DNA of 64,000 nt. Source: Hysterangium stoloniferum. Its lineage: Eukaryota; Basidiomycota; Agaricomycetes; Hysterangiales; Hysterangiaceae. Both the position numbers and the translations under genes were made by a program. The stretch lies in the NCBI GenBank assembly GCA_015178975.1, contig WHVD01000054.1:310001-374000 (forward strand). Direction: 5' to 3'. The first letter of the stretch is position 1, and every line of letters begins with the position of its first letter. The notes under the pieces were generated by a model that was not told the origin of the DNA, searched no databases, and saw only the letters and a program-made list of their open reading frames with translations. Below, piece by piece: positions 47,201 to 56,128 of this stretch.

Positions 47201-48115
47201 GTCAGCTTTTCGCTTGCTAAAAACATCCGCGAAGTCATGGTATTTCTCCGGGATGCCTTCTAGGTCAGCAGCTTGCTCAGATTCGGATACTGGGGTTGAG
47301 AAACGTCCAGTTGCTTCATCAATTTTTAAGTTGATAGTGAATGCCTGGGACCCATCCATTTTTGAAGCCCTAATAAAAGCTGCAGCATTAATCAGAGAAA
47401 TGGACGGAGGTGCCGTGGGTTCCGGGGAAGCTGTAGGTGCCGTAGGGATCACAGGAGTCCTCGAGACTGCAGGTGCCGGGAAGGCCATGGGTGCCGTGGA
47501 GGCCGAGACAGGCGCAGTTTCCTCGGTCGCCGCGGGGGTCCGGAAAGTTATACTGTTAGCTATCCAGTCAATCAACGGATTGTAGCGGGTAAGCCAGTTA
47601 TGTCCTAGAACCACCGAGCAACTTGAGTCTAACTGGGTCACATAGAAAGTGACCAATTGAGATGTTCCACAAGGGAAACTGATGGGTAAATCACAAGCTT
47701 GGGTAACAACCGAATTACTTGTGCCATCGAAGAGGCGGAGAGTGACGGGATTTATCGAATAAGTTGACAAAGAATTTTTTTGCGTAAATTTTGTATCTAA
47801 AAAACAATGAGTCGAGCCGGAATCTATGAGAGCTGAAAAAACGAATTTCGGAAGCATATTAGACATAAGTTTAACGAAAAATGAATCAGAATGTGAAAGA
47901 GCGGATGCGTTGAGGCGAGTGAACTCTTGAATGTGCGGAGAGGCAACGCAACCCCTAACCCGCGCGGAGTCCGCGGGGTTGCTTACTCTTTTTTCGAATC
48001 GGCAGCCGGTTTGTCCTTCGACGGGGTTTCCGTGGAGGCTTTGGCTGATCGACCCTTTGAAGAGTTTGCTTTTGCCAGCGGACATTCCGGGACTCGATGA
48101 CCGGGTTTCCCGCAC
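44258..48115 (-). CDS. Ty3 pol: protease, RT, RNase H, integrase, chromodomain
   Basis: 1285 codons without a stop. Protease DSG at residues 98-100. Reverse transcriptase about 305-520, with YLDD at 477-480. RNase H from TDASDYALGA near 625. Integrase zinc finger H859/H864/C891/C894, catalytic Asp 927, Asp 987 and Glu 1023 (35 residues between the last two). A chromodomain near the C-terminus contains KLLYLVKWAGYEGTDEETSW. All key residues are present, so the enzyme looks intact. The frame is -1 relative to gag and overlaps it by 133 bases. The M used for the start is formal, since pol is probably made by frameshifting. The chromodomain suggests targeting to modified histones. Confidence 0.95.
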   Translation of the reverse strand: MRETRSSSPGMSAGKSKLFKGSISQSLHGNPVEGQTGCRFEKRVSNPADSARVRGCVASPHIQEFTRLNASALSHSDSFFVKLMSNMLPKFVFSALIDSGSTHCFLDTKFTQKNSLSTYSINPVTLRLFDGTSNSVVTQACDLPISFPCGTSQLVTFYVTQLDSSCSVVLGHNWLTRYNPLIDWIANSITFRTPAATEETAPVSASTAPMAFPAPAVSRTPVIPTAPTASPEPTAPPSISLINAAAFIRASKMDGSQAFTINLKIDEATGRFSTPVSESEQAADLEGIPEKYHDFADVFSKRKADRLPPHREYDLKIDLEDGAQPPLGHIYPLSSTELSAIRDFLDEHLSIGFIRPSKSPFGAPVLFVRKKDGSLRLCVDFRGLNAVTKKDKYPLPLISDLLDAPWNARIYTKIDLKHAYHLVWIAAGDEWKTTFRTRYGAFEWLVIPFGLTNAPSVFQRFINDIFSDMLDVCVIVYLDDILIYSENPAEHDKQVREVLRRLRQHGLFANGKKCTFDTDSVEYLGFMMGPDGLHMDETKVQVIKDWPEPRKVKDIQSFLGFANFYRRFIRGYSDITVPLTRLTRKGTPWNFNDKCQKAFNLLKNSFSTAPILSHWKPDFPLIVETDASDYALGAILSIQDSDGEVHPVAFLSRTFTGAELNYDVHDKELLAIFSAFKAWRHYLEGSGAPIDIVTDHKNLEYLSTTKLLTHRQARWSEYLSAFNMIIRFQPGHLGGKPDALTRRWDVYPKEGSNDYATVNPHNLKPIFTNQQLTASVRATFLVNPIVRGIIIMDIEKLHQDILSAIPLDPVTKAHLDNPVDPDQPRWSLDQHGFIRLDDRIYVPDSDGLRLRILQYKHDHPLSGHFGYNKTLSLIRREYTWPGLRGFVKHYCKSCTTCPRSKSQRHKPYGILKQLPVPEHPWNSISMDFIEHLPDSEGYSTILVVVDRFSKQGIFIPTYDTITSVQLAELFIIHVFSKHGVPSHVTSDRGSEFVSHFFRSLGKSLDMTLHFTSGHHPEGDGQTERVNQTLEQYLRVYCNYQQDNWKTLLPLAEFAYNNAPSATTGVSPFFANKGYNPNITVHPERNLASVRAQEFTTDLHELHEELRTAILSAQEQYQHSADKHRIPPPNFKIGDRVYVKAQFFRTTRPSKKLAEKYLGPFEIIAQVGSVSWTLQLPDSMRVVHPVFHVSMLEPCTANTIPDRMQSPPPPVVIDGEPEFEISQILDSKIDKRRRTCKLLYLVKWAGYEGTDEETSWILATELGNATEIVTDFHTAYPLKPGPLSSL

Positions 48116-50598
48116 AAGAGACAGAGGTTGTTGTCCATACGACGTTGTCTTTCTTGTGGAGTCAATTTGCCATCAGGTCCGAGTTTGCCTGAGAGGTCGG
48201 GTTTTCCGGCTTGCTTGCTGGACTGTTGACCCTTGTTGTTGTCCTTATTGTCCTTATTGTTGTTGTTGTTTGAAGACTTTTTATCGTTCTTCTTGTCGGA
48301 TTGCGTGGAGTTCTGGTTGCTGGTTGACGAATTGGTGTTATTGTTTTTGTCCTTGGACTTGTTTATTTTGTCCGCGGATGTCTCGCGGGCAACTTCCGCG
48401 CGACGTTCCCAATAACGTGCGTCCGCGTTTTGAGCTTTGAGGCGCATACGGGACAGGGTTTTTGGCTTGCCATCTTCTCCTTTCGAGACTTCGTCTTTAA
48501 GGCGGGACGGCAAACCGGCGTAGAATTGGTGGCGGAGAGCGGGATCGCCCCACTGACAACGAGCTGCAAGATTATTGAATTGGACGATGTAGTCCGTGAT
48601 GCGCTGCGTGTCCTTCATACGAAGATTTGTGAGACTATTCTCGGCTTCTCCTGTCGGGTCATACGGGCCGAAGTTGGTTTCAAGCTCCTCAACAAAAGCT
48701 TCCCAATTTTCAAGCCTGTAATGTATTCAGGGGATTCTCTTAGATAGCTCAATATATGCTATAGTGTCACAGAGCTTCAACAATAAAACAAGCAAAGGTC
48801 CAGTAATTTAAATACTGATAGATTAATGAGCTGCGCTATGAAGCTTAAACAACTCAAATCAATGCTTATTTTGATTATTGAAAGGTTCAATAGAACTGTG
48901 TATGACTCTTTTAGCAAATACAAGAACTATTCCTTGAGAATAGGGGCTGGAAGCTGAATATATGCGCAGTAACTTGGCAGAGACTTGATATAAGAGCTTC
49001 GGATTCTTGTATGCTTATTTGTAACTATTAATAGTTATTTAACAAGGTGTTAAATAATTTATTAATAGAGAAAATAAATTGTATTGGATTATCTGAGTGC
49101 TTGTACTTGATTAATTCAATAAACTTAGGGCTGGGCCTTGAGTAATCTAGTATTGGCAGGGATTTCAGTAAGGATACTTAGATACTTATTAGGTTTATTA
49201 TCTAATTAATAAGCCTAAAGGGTAGCTGTGAGGCTGGGGAACTTAGATGATTAGCTAAGTCCAAGAGTTGCTGACAAAGATTCAAGAAGCTGCAAGTGTA
49301 GGTGCTTGCAGTGAGTGTATCAGACTAAGGCTATTATTGTCCTTAGGATGATTAGATAAGCTGGTGCTGTGCTGCAAATATGTGTGATAAGATGATTTTA
49401 TTGGAAACTTAGCCCTCCTTATATACATTTTGATAACTCAATGATTAGCTAACTATTTAGTTTATGAGGTCATTAGTGAGATCATAATGACCTCACATTT
49501 TACTCATTATTTACCCTTTGTTTAACATGTGATTCCCTTCTCTGAGACAAGGGTTCTAACCTCTTGCTTGAACATGAAGGTTCAAGGCCGCGGTCCCGGG
49601 ACGGAAGCAAACAATGAGTCGGCGGAACCTAATAATGACTCGGGTAGTCACGTTCGTGACTTGTGTGACTCGGGTAGTCACAATCGTGACTTGTGTGACT
49701 CGGGTAGTCACATTCGTGACTCGTGTGACATCCCGACACTGGAGGCTTATGTAATAAGTCACATGACTCCAAAAATGCGCAAACTAGGCTGCACAAGGTG
49801 CCGAAAGGTAATAACTAAGTAAATAAAATATAAATAATTAGTTAAAAATTATAATAAATTAACTAAGATATAATAGCATAATATGAGTTCATATATGCTA
49901 TTATTTATGCGAAGTTAAAAGGAATAAGGCCTATTTTTCACAATAAACATAATAAAAATACAATAGAAATTAAAGAAAATATTAAATAATTCAAAGAAAA
50001 TTAAGAGAATATTATGAGATAATGTTGATACATCACAAAGCCAGAGCGGCTCTTCCTCGGTAATCCCGCTAAAAGCCGGTTCGAACCATTTCAACGCGGA
50101 TCCCGACAAATATGAAAGTGCGTAGTTGACTTTTCGGGAGTCCGTGGAGAATGCAGCGGCTCGATCGCGGAAATTGAAGCGACATTGCATGAGGAAAGTA
50201 GAGAGTTTGTTTGGGTTGGAACCCGTGAAGGGTTCCGGAGCATTGACTTTTGACCGTGGAGGTTCTTGTTCCTTTCTTTTTCGTTCTTCTAGCAGGTGCG
50301 TCATGAATTTATCTATAGTACCTGCTAAAAACTCAGAAGTAGGATCCCTCGTGTTCGGTCGTTGAAAAGGCGGAGGATTTTCAGGAGGGATTTCGACACC
50401 TTTGCCCTTGTCGGGGGCCACGGAATCGTCCTCGCGCTCGGATTCGTCCAGGTCTTCCGGGATTTCTTCGATGCGGGCTTCTTCCATGGGTTCCGACTGG
50501 TTCGCAAGCATCTGACTGGTATACAGAGTTAACGGGGAATGAAGAGTCGACGGTCCAGGCATTGATGACTGTGCGCGTGTACTTCTTCTTGGTGGCAT
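47983..50598 (-). pseudogene. Ty3 gag, interrupted by LTR2 copy 3
   Basis: Start MPPRRSTRAQSSMPGP at 50598 (an ATG six codons upstream is in frame). The capsid-like part runs through APEPFTGSNPNKLSTFL and KWFEPAFSGITEEEPLWL. LTR2 copy 3 then interrupts. Gag continues from 48711 through NWEAFVEELETNFGPYDPTG. An Asn/Lys-rich linker follows, then a single zinc knuckle CLLCGKPGHRVPEC, and it ends ADSKKE at 47983. The terminal codons contain a run of six A (TCG AAA AAA GAG TAA), a candidate -1 slip site just before the stop. Without the LTR2 copy the frame would be open. Confidence 0.9.
48717..50037. mobile_element. Solo LTR, family LTR2 (copy 3), inside gag
   Basis: TGTAATGTATTCAGGGG to GATACATCACA, 1321 bp, TSD AAGCC (48712-48716, 50038-50042). 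Very similar to copy 2 apart from one fewer 30-bp unit, so both probably inserted recently. Confidence 0.93.
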
Positions 50599-50621
50599 AA
50601 TGAAAACAATCTGCAAGTATT

Positions 50622-50632
50622 AGTCAGAAAAT
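50622..50632 (-). promoter_or_regulatory. Self-complementary primer-binding site of the Ty3 element
   Basis: On the element strand the sequence two bases after the 5' LTR is ATTTTCTGACT. It is the exact complement of AGTCAGAAAAT, which lies at the predicted RNA 5' end in the LTR (50959-50949). Tf1 of fission yeast primes itself by just such an 11-base pairing. Confidence 0.7.
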
Positions 50633-50634
50633 AC

Positions 50635-51454
50635 TGTTAGAATACACACTCAGGCCGGGTTTCCGGAGAAACCCGCGGGATATCCGGTAGGACTTGGCTT
50701 CAGCTTATAGGCTGCGCCCTCGCTAGATCGTGTTGTCCAATTTCAGACAGGCGGATGGGAATCCCGGGGAGTCCGGGCGGGGGTTCGTGGGTCGTGAGTC
50801 GTAGGTCGTGAGTCGAGAGTCGTGAAATGAGATAGTCGAGAGAGATAGATGCGCCGGAGCCCGTGGGCTCCGACTAGTGCGAGCGGTCTGATAAGAGTAG
50901 GGTTTTAGAGAGGAAAATGTATTAGATTACTGGGGGGAATCTAAGCTAATTTTCTGACTGGATTGTATGTACAACATCTGCCAGTTTATATAGACCGTGG
51001 AATGCATGACATACTGAATCCAGTAATAATGAGACGAAACGAGCAAAACATAAAACGGGAATAGTAAACACCAAATTGGTGTTAGGAACGGGATGGAACG
51101 GAGCGGAGTCCGAATCGTGACAAAGCATAACCCATAACGGGAAACGGAGCGGGAGTGGAGTCCTAAATCGTGACAGGTCATTTGACTAAAACGGGAACGG
51201 GGCTCGATTAGAGCGGTGACGGGATTCTAAGTGGGTTCCGGTGACTGGTGCGTGGGACGAAGACGGACATAGACAGAGACGGGGTCCGGGGGAAGTCCGG
51301 TGACTGATATGTGTCTTAATGAGGTTGAACGTAACGAGTCTTGACGTAACGGAGTCCGGGCAGGAAATCCTATAAACAGACGATTGGTGCTTGTAGCGCG
51401 TGGGGGCGTACGAGTTAGTGCCCGGAGTCCAGCGGGATTTGTCCGGTCGTAACA
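50635..51454 (-). mobile_element. 5' LTR of the Ty3 element (LTR1 copy E)
   Basis: 820 bp, no length difference from the 3' LTR. The right edge GTCGTAACA is followed by CCAAG, matching the TSD at 40676. Confidence 0.93.
50949..50992 (-). promoter_or_regulatory. Ty3 5' LTR core promoter and transcript start
   Basis: TATATAAA (50992-50985 on the minus strand) lies 33 bases upstream of AGTCAGAAAAT, the presumed start of R. The same spacing is kept in LTR1 copies A-D. Confidence 0.6.
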
Positions 51455-52781
51455 CCAAGCTACAGTATAAGCATCTCACCCTGGACCTCAAGACAAATGA
51501 CGATTACAAATATGCCCATTTCAAGGTCTCTTTACTCAATAGGAAGAACTGGGCTCACCATCAAACCAGAGATGAAATCATACATGGTTAGTTCTCTCTC
51601 TTTTTTTGGCTTTAATTTTGAAATGAATATATCAATAGGGCATGAATACCAGATATATGAACAGCCAGAGAATCCGAACATCAACATGTATTTCCATTTT
51701 CTTCGGTGGCTCAAATTTTCCGAACAATTCATTTACCACCGTCCACTAGAAGTGGACGACTACATTTTTCCTGCGATAGGCTCCAACGGAATTGCCCAGA
51801 TCGAGACCCCCATTCCCCATGATACCATTCAAAAATGGCTTGATGAGTTTGTTGGGGCATGTGAGATTAATTTGGGTCAAGGCCAGCTGACGACGCACTG
51901 TTTTCGCCGAGGTGGAGCACAGTATTGTTTTATGTATGCACACTTTGGGAAGCGATGGAGTCTAGCAGTCATTCGGTGGTGGGGAGGATGGGCTGAAGGA
52001 GAACATGTATGTCCTCTTAATGGTTTTGTGGCATGGATATCTAACTAAATCCTAACTAAACTAACCCCTCCCCCTAAAAACCCCCCCCACCCACAATAAT
52101 CACAGCAGGACACGCTGATTTGGTACCTGCTGGACAAACTCTATCACTACGAAGAATCTCATGGTGACACCCTCTGGCCGATCTCTCATGAAGCCGACAG
52201 GTTGTTTCTCAGCGAACACATTGAGATGTGGCCGCCCTCGAAACTCGAGCTACGTGAAATGATGGTGGCGCAGATGAAGGCACTTGAGGAAAGGATCCTC
52301 GCTTCGTTAACTGCTGCCGCTGTTGGTAACACCGCCATCTTTGCTGCTTTGGGCGACAGGAACACTGACAACCCAGGAGGGGTGGATTATGCTGGCCCAC
52401 GCTCTCGACCATCCCAAACGACACTGAGGGAAATGGATGAGATCGATATGGATACAAATGCAGGCCCTGCTGTGCTCACCTTGCCGGAAAACCGCAAGCT
52501 GTGTATCCCCTCAATCGCATGGAAAGGCCCACTGCATCCATGCTGGAAGCAGATAATCCGTGATTGGGAATGCGCCGATCCACCCTGTGGCCACTACATC
52601 CCACTCAAGGATTGGGATCCCGAATGGCTGAGAGGAGAGAATCGGACGATGTTCGGCGTGAAGTATCGCCAAAGGAAGCTGGTCGTGATAGAGTACATCG
52701 ACAGGTGAGTCCTCACGCATCGTTTATCTGTCCGTTGGTTTCTCAATTCTCGATTCACATTCGCACTGTTGCAGATGTCAG

Positions 52782-53210
52782 TGTCACGAATCGATTATTC
52801 TTCGATAAAGTCAAATAATATTCTACTAATTGAACTCAAAAGCCTCGTTTGACGAAGTATATATTCGCCCTGTCGATGAAGTAAGAGGCTATTACCAGTC
52901 GTGAGAACTCACGGAAGTATTTGTCGAAGAAGTTACGACAAAGTAGATTACTAATATCACTAATATACAGATATTTCGACTGACTTCCCTCGCTTCTTTC
53001 GTAGCCCTTTTATGCTTTTCATCGTATCATTATGACTATGTTATGAACTAATTATGAAATCATATATGACATCGAAATGAGACATGTCGAAAGAGATTCG
53101 ATGGTGTCGAATAATGTTCGGTTTATTGAGTTGAATTCGATAGGTCGAAGAGTTGTCAAAAGTTACCTTTGAATGTTTGTGACAATATGTGACATGTGAC
53201 AGTTGTGACA
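52782..53210. mobile_element. Solo LTR, family LTR4 (copy 3)
   Basis: 429 bp, TGTCACGAATCGATTATTC to CAGTTGTGACA, TSD GTCAG (52777-52781, 53211-53215). It interrupts the last exon of the Crypton recombinase. Confidence 0.92.
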
Positions 53211-53347
53211 GTCAGCGAGATGAGATGGTCTTTCTCACTAAATGGCCAGCTGCCCGTGAAGGTCCAAAAAGATTGCTCAAAGCAATCACGGACGATCTGA
53301 AGGACAGGAAGCTCATCAAATCACGAAGGGGTCACAAGTTCAAATGA

Positions 53348-54298
53348 TAAAGCTAAAATAAATTTAACATTGCACACAAAATGACAACAACAACGACACG
53401 ATACACCATTTCAAATCTCGGTCTAGCGGTTTCAATCCTCGTTTTACCCACCACCCACCAACCACCTACACCACCACTACTACCACTACTACCTACACCC
53501 AGACTGTACGTTTCAACTGTCATTTTATATACTAAGTCGTTTCAGTCTCAGTCTCCAAAAGTCCCAAGTTGCGTGAAAGACTCGCTTTATATACACACAC
53601 AAACAATTGTTTTTTTTTTTTTTCATTATGTACAAGAAGAAAGAGAAAGAGAGAGACGAACGCCATCAACCAGATTGATAACATACCAAGGAAGGCAGGG
53701 GAAAGCCGGGGGGCACAGATCGCCACTCTTAAGGCACCAGCAGGAGGAGGAAGGGAAAAAGGGGAGGAAGAGATTCAGTAAGATGGTGGCTGGCTGGCTG
53801 GCTGGCATACGGAAAGGGGGGGAGACTCTCCATCATCATCATAGCGTCTGTTGAGAACTGCTGGGAATTAGAGGAAGGGGTCGTTGGCGTGCAGGAGTGG
53901 GGGTCACTTTATCATGGGTGGAGTATCGCCCAGTTATCACTAGGATGCCATACAGCAGGTCACAATCAGATATATACACTATATAAGTTAGTGACATACC
54001 AACACCACCTTAAGGCCCACCCACTGTGCGGCACAATTGGGTCTGCATAAGCACCTTTTTTTGGTCTCGGTCTGGGAGGTTCGAAGAGTCCGATGGATGG
54101 CGGTTTTCTTATCTTAAAAAAATATCACCATCAATCCCATCAGTCGACACACCACCTTACCCCACCTTACCTTTCAAACCAAGGAGACCGGGAGCGAGAG
54201 GGGGGGATTAAAAAAAGATGTTAACGCCTGGGGTGAGAGCGCGGTGTGCGTGGTGTGCGCAGTGTGGGGGGTGAACGCGGTGTGAACACCTGTGGTGT
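53348..54298. other. Right flank of the Crypton
   Basis: No gene. Contains CCACCA-rich sequence (53450-53500), poly-T (53611-53624), GAAAGAGA-rich and GGAGGA-rich tracts and GGTGTGCG repeats near 54240-54290, where the next element inserted. Confidence 0.55.
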
Positions 54299-55413
54299 TG
54301 TTGGAATTTGTGGTTCAGAACATCATGTACCCACATGTATCCATAATAGTACCTATCCATGGCTTTGGTTCTGTCCACCATGCGGTCAATCTGAGTCTGA
54401 GTTTGAGTATGAGTGGTGGTCTATTTGTCCACTAGGGTCACTATTCTGTGCCCCGATCCCCCTTCCCTTCTTTCATTCTAATAGGTTATGGGCCCCGGCA
54501 ATGCCCTGGCAACATCCTCCATTATTCTTTGATCTCTGTGGGATCCACTTCACCAATTCCTTTCTTCTGCTCACAGCACCATCTTGCAACCTCCATCCAC
54601 AACTCATCCACATTTCATATCATGATGAGTTGTTATTGCCTCTGTGTAGCCCCCAATATCCGCCAGCAGATACCTGTCACACCAATGTCACACCATTGTG
54701 ACAGTCGTCATCCGGAATTTTGTAGACATTGTGGAGAGAGCCACAACCCGTTTCTGATGGAATTTTTGATGAGCATGACAACTTTTAATCTCCATCCATC
54801 TTTCTGACCAACCAAACAATCTCTTTGTGGATCATTTTTGGTCATGGCCTTTCAATGTGTCATCCCATCCATTCCGGCATCTTCTTTCCATCATCCTCCA
54901 CAATATATCATCTTCAACAAGTCCAACAACATTCCTTTCCATTATGGTCATCCCATGAGCATTACCAATGCCTCCTTTGATGGATTTTGGATTTTTGGGT
55001 CTGGATTTGCTGGTATTTTGGTTTTGTTTTTCATCTGCCCCCATTTCCTTTCACAATGGAACTCCCAACCCTTATTCAAGCTTTCTTTTCATATGGAGAC
55101 TTCTCTTGCCATTTTCTATTTAGTTATTACTGGCAAGATTTGGTGGGAGCATTTTATAGTTTGGACTATGGGTGGATTCTTATATTTGGTGGGAGCTCTG
55201 TTCATTTGGTTCTCTCACCAGGTGGGAGTGTTGGAATTTGTGGTTCAGAACATCATGTACCCACATGTATCCATAATAGTACCTATCCATGGCTTTGGTT
55301 CTGTCCACCATGTGGTCAATCTGAGTCTGAGTTTGAGTATGAGTGGTGGTCTATTTGTCCACTAGGGTCACTATTCTGTGCCCCGATCCCCCTTCCCTTC
55401 TTTCATTCTAATA
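54299..55413 (+). mobile_element. Miniature Copia-type retrotransposon W
   Basis: 1115 bp. LTRs 54299-54483 and 55229-55413 (185 bp, one C/T mismatch at a CpG) start TGTTGGAATTTG and end TTCTAATA. TSD GGTGT (54294-54298, 55414-55418). Primer site GGTTATGGGCCCC follows the left LTR; purine tract AGGTGGGAG precedes the right. The 745-bp interior has no recognisable protein. The near-identical LTRs imply recent insertion. Confidence 0.92.
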
Positions 55414-55525
55414 GGTGTGCGGCCGGCCAGTGGTGGTGTGCAGTCGGTGGGTGGTGTGGTGGTGGTGTTGTGTGTGTTTCCATTCATTTCATGACCTGGT
55501 TTCGAACGGTGGCAGCGGCAACGGT

Positions 55526-55600
55526 GGTCCGTGGTCCGTGGTCCGTGGTCCGTGGTCCGTGGTTCGTGGTTCATGGTTTGTGGTTTGTGGTTTGTGGTTT
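55526..55600 (+). repeat. TCCGTGG heptamer repeat
   Basis: About five TCCGTGG units followed by TTCGTGG, TTCATGG and four TTTGTGG units, a graded series of C-to-T and G-to-A changes. Confidence 0.85.
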
Positions 55601-56128
55601 GTGGGGTTGGGCGTGGTGGGGGTGGGGGTGAGGTGGGGTGCTTGGGTGCTTGGTGGTTGGGGGGGTGTGGTGAGACTTGGTGCGGTCAGGTCACGTGCGG
55701 TAACTGGCTGAGCGAGCCCGTGCATCTGGGGGTGGTCTGGGACACTGGCCCCCCTTTCCCCATGCCCCGCGCCACCATAAATCTGGTGAAGTAAGAGGCT
55801 ATTACCAGTCGCGAGAACTCATGGAAGTATTTGTCGAAGAAGTTACGACAAGTTAGATTACTAGTATCACTAATTTACAGATATTTTGACTGACTTCCCT
55901 CACTCCTTTCGTAGCCCTTTTATGCTTTTCTTCATATCATTATGACTATGTTATGAACTAATAATGAAATCATTTGTGATGTCAAAATGAGACATGTTGA
56001 AAGAGATTCAATGTTGTCAAATAATGTTCAGGTTTTGTCAAGTTGAATTCAATGAGTCGAAGAGTTGTCAAAAGTTACCTTTGAATATTTGTGACAGTAT
56101 TGTGACTTGTGATGGTTGTGACACATTG

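Larger units (their letters stand above)
40681..51454 (-). mobile_element. Full-length Ty3 chromovirus (LTR1 family)
   Basis: 820-bp LTRs at 40681-41500 (3' LTR) and 50635-51454 (5' LTR), TSD CCAAG (40676-40680, 51455-51459). Removing two LTR2 insertions leaves about 8.1 kb. Order on the minus strand: 5' LTR, self-primer site, gag, pol (protease, RT, RNase H, integrase, chromodomain), an oppositely oriented spliced gene, purine tract AAAGAGAGGA, 3' LTR. The solo LTR1 copies A-C belong to the same family. It is inserted in the Crypton recombinase gene. Confidence 0.93.
39179..53347 (+). pseudogene. Crypton tyrosine recombinase with GCR1_C-like domain, interrupted three times
   Basis: Starts MSLLSDKG (ATG 39179), then a 40-base intron, then MSPMKKCGGHSIITKHKPKP. 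After KVTTAWQI it is cut by the tRNA-bearing miniature element. It resumes (RDPNGRWSGPWRWDHKKG), and within the exon FELAK/LQYKHL it is cut by the Ty3 element. The catalytic exon has LTTHCFRRGGAQY (the HxxR pair). The following position reads IRWWGGWAEGE, with Trp where many recombinases have His. After an intron comes DTLIWYLLDKLYHYEE, with candidate nucleophile Tyr. A C-terminal exon with PLKDWDPEWLRG and KYRQRKLVVIEYIDR resembles the GCR1_C DNA-binding domain of fungal Cryptons. The last exon is cut by LTR4 copy 3 and ends RRGHKFK at 53347. Apart from the insertions no stop was noticed. Confidence 0.8.
36589..55786 (+). mobile_element. Crypton (tyrosine-recombinase DNA transposon), heavily nested
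   Basis: Bounded by a 9-bp direct repeat TGAAGTAAG (left copy split by LTR6 into T then GAAGTAAG; right copy 55787-55795). No terminal inverted repeats, as expected for Cryptons. After removing four later insertions about 6.3 kb remain, holding one recombinase gene plus long low-complexity flanks. GATTTAC motifs cluster in the left flank (36601-36650 as direct and reverse copies, 37254-37345), and CACCATAAATC stands at the right edge. Exact ends are inferred from the interrupted LTR4, not from a known Crypton terminus. Confidence 0.75.
36078..56123. mobile_element. Solo LTR4 copy 2, split by a 20-kb nested insertion
   Basis: The 5' part 36078-36178 and the 3' part 55796-56123 together make about 432 bp, the normal LTR4 length. 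The outer TSD CATTG is present at both far ends (36073-36077 and 56124-56128). Everything between arrived later: LTR6 (36179-36580) and the Crypton (36589-55786). Confidence 0.88.

Noticed and set aside
46121-47585. Plus-strand open frames of 60-130 codons opposite pol
   Set aside because: Shadows of the intact pol frame, without splice structure or domains, unlike the gene at 43069.
54448-55365. Aromatic-rich open frames inside element W
   Set aside because: No similarity to gag, pol or a known protein, and open in more than one frame; most likely chance in a T-rich interior.
36589-55786. Cut-and-paste DNA transposon with terminal inverted repeats
   Set aside because: The two edges (TCACCGTACCC and CATAAATCTGG) are not inverted copies of each other, and the gene inside is a tyrosine recombinase.
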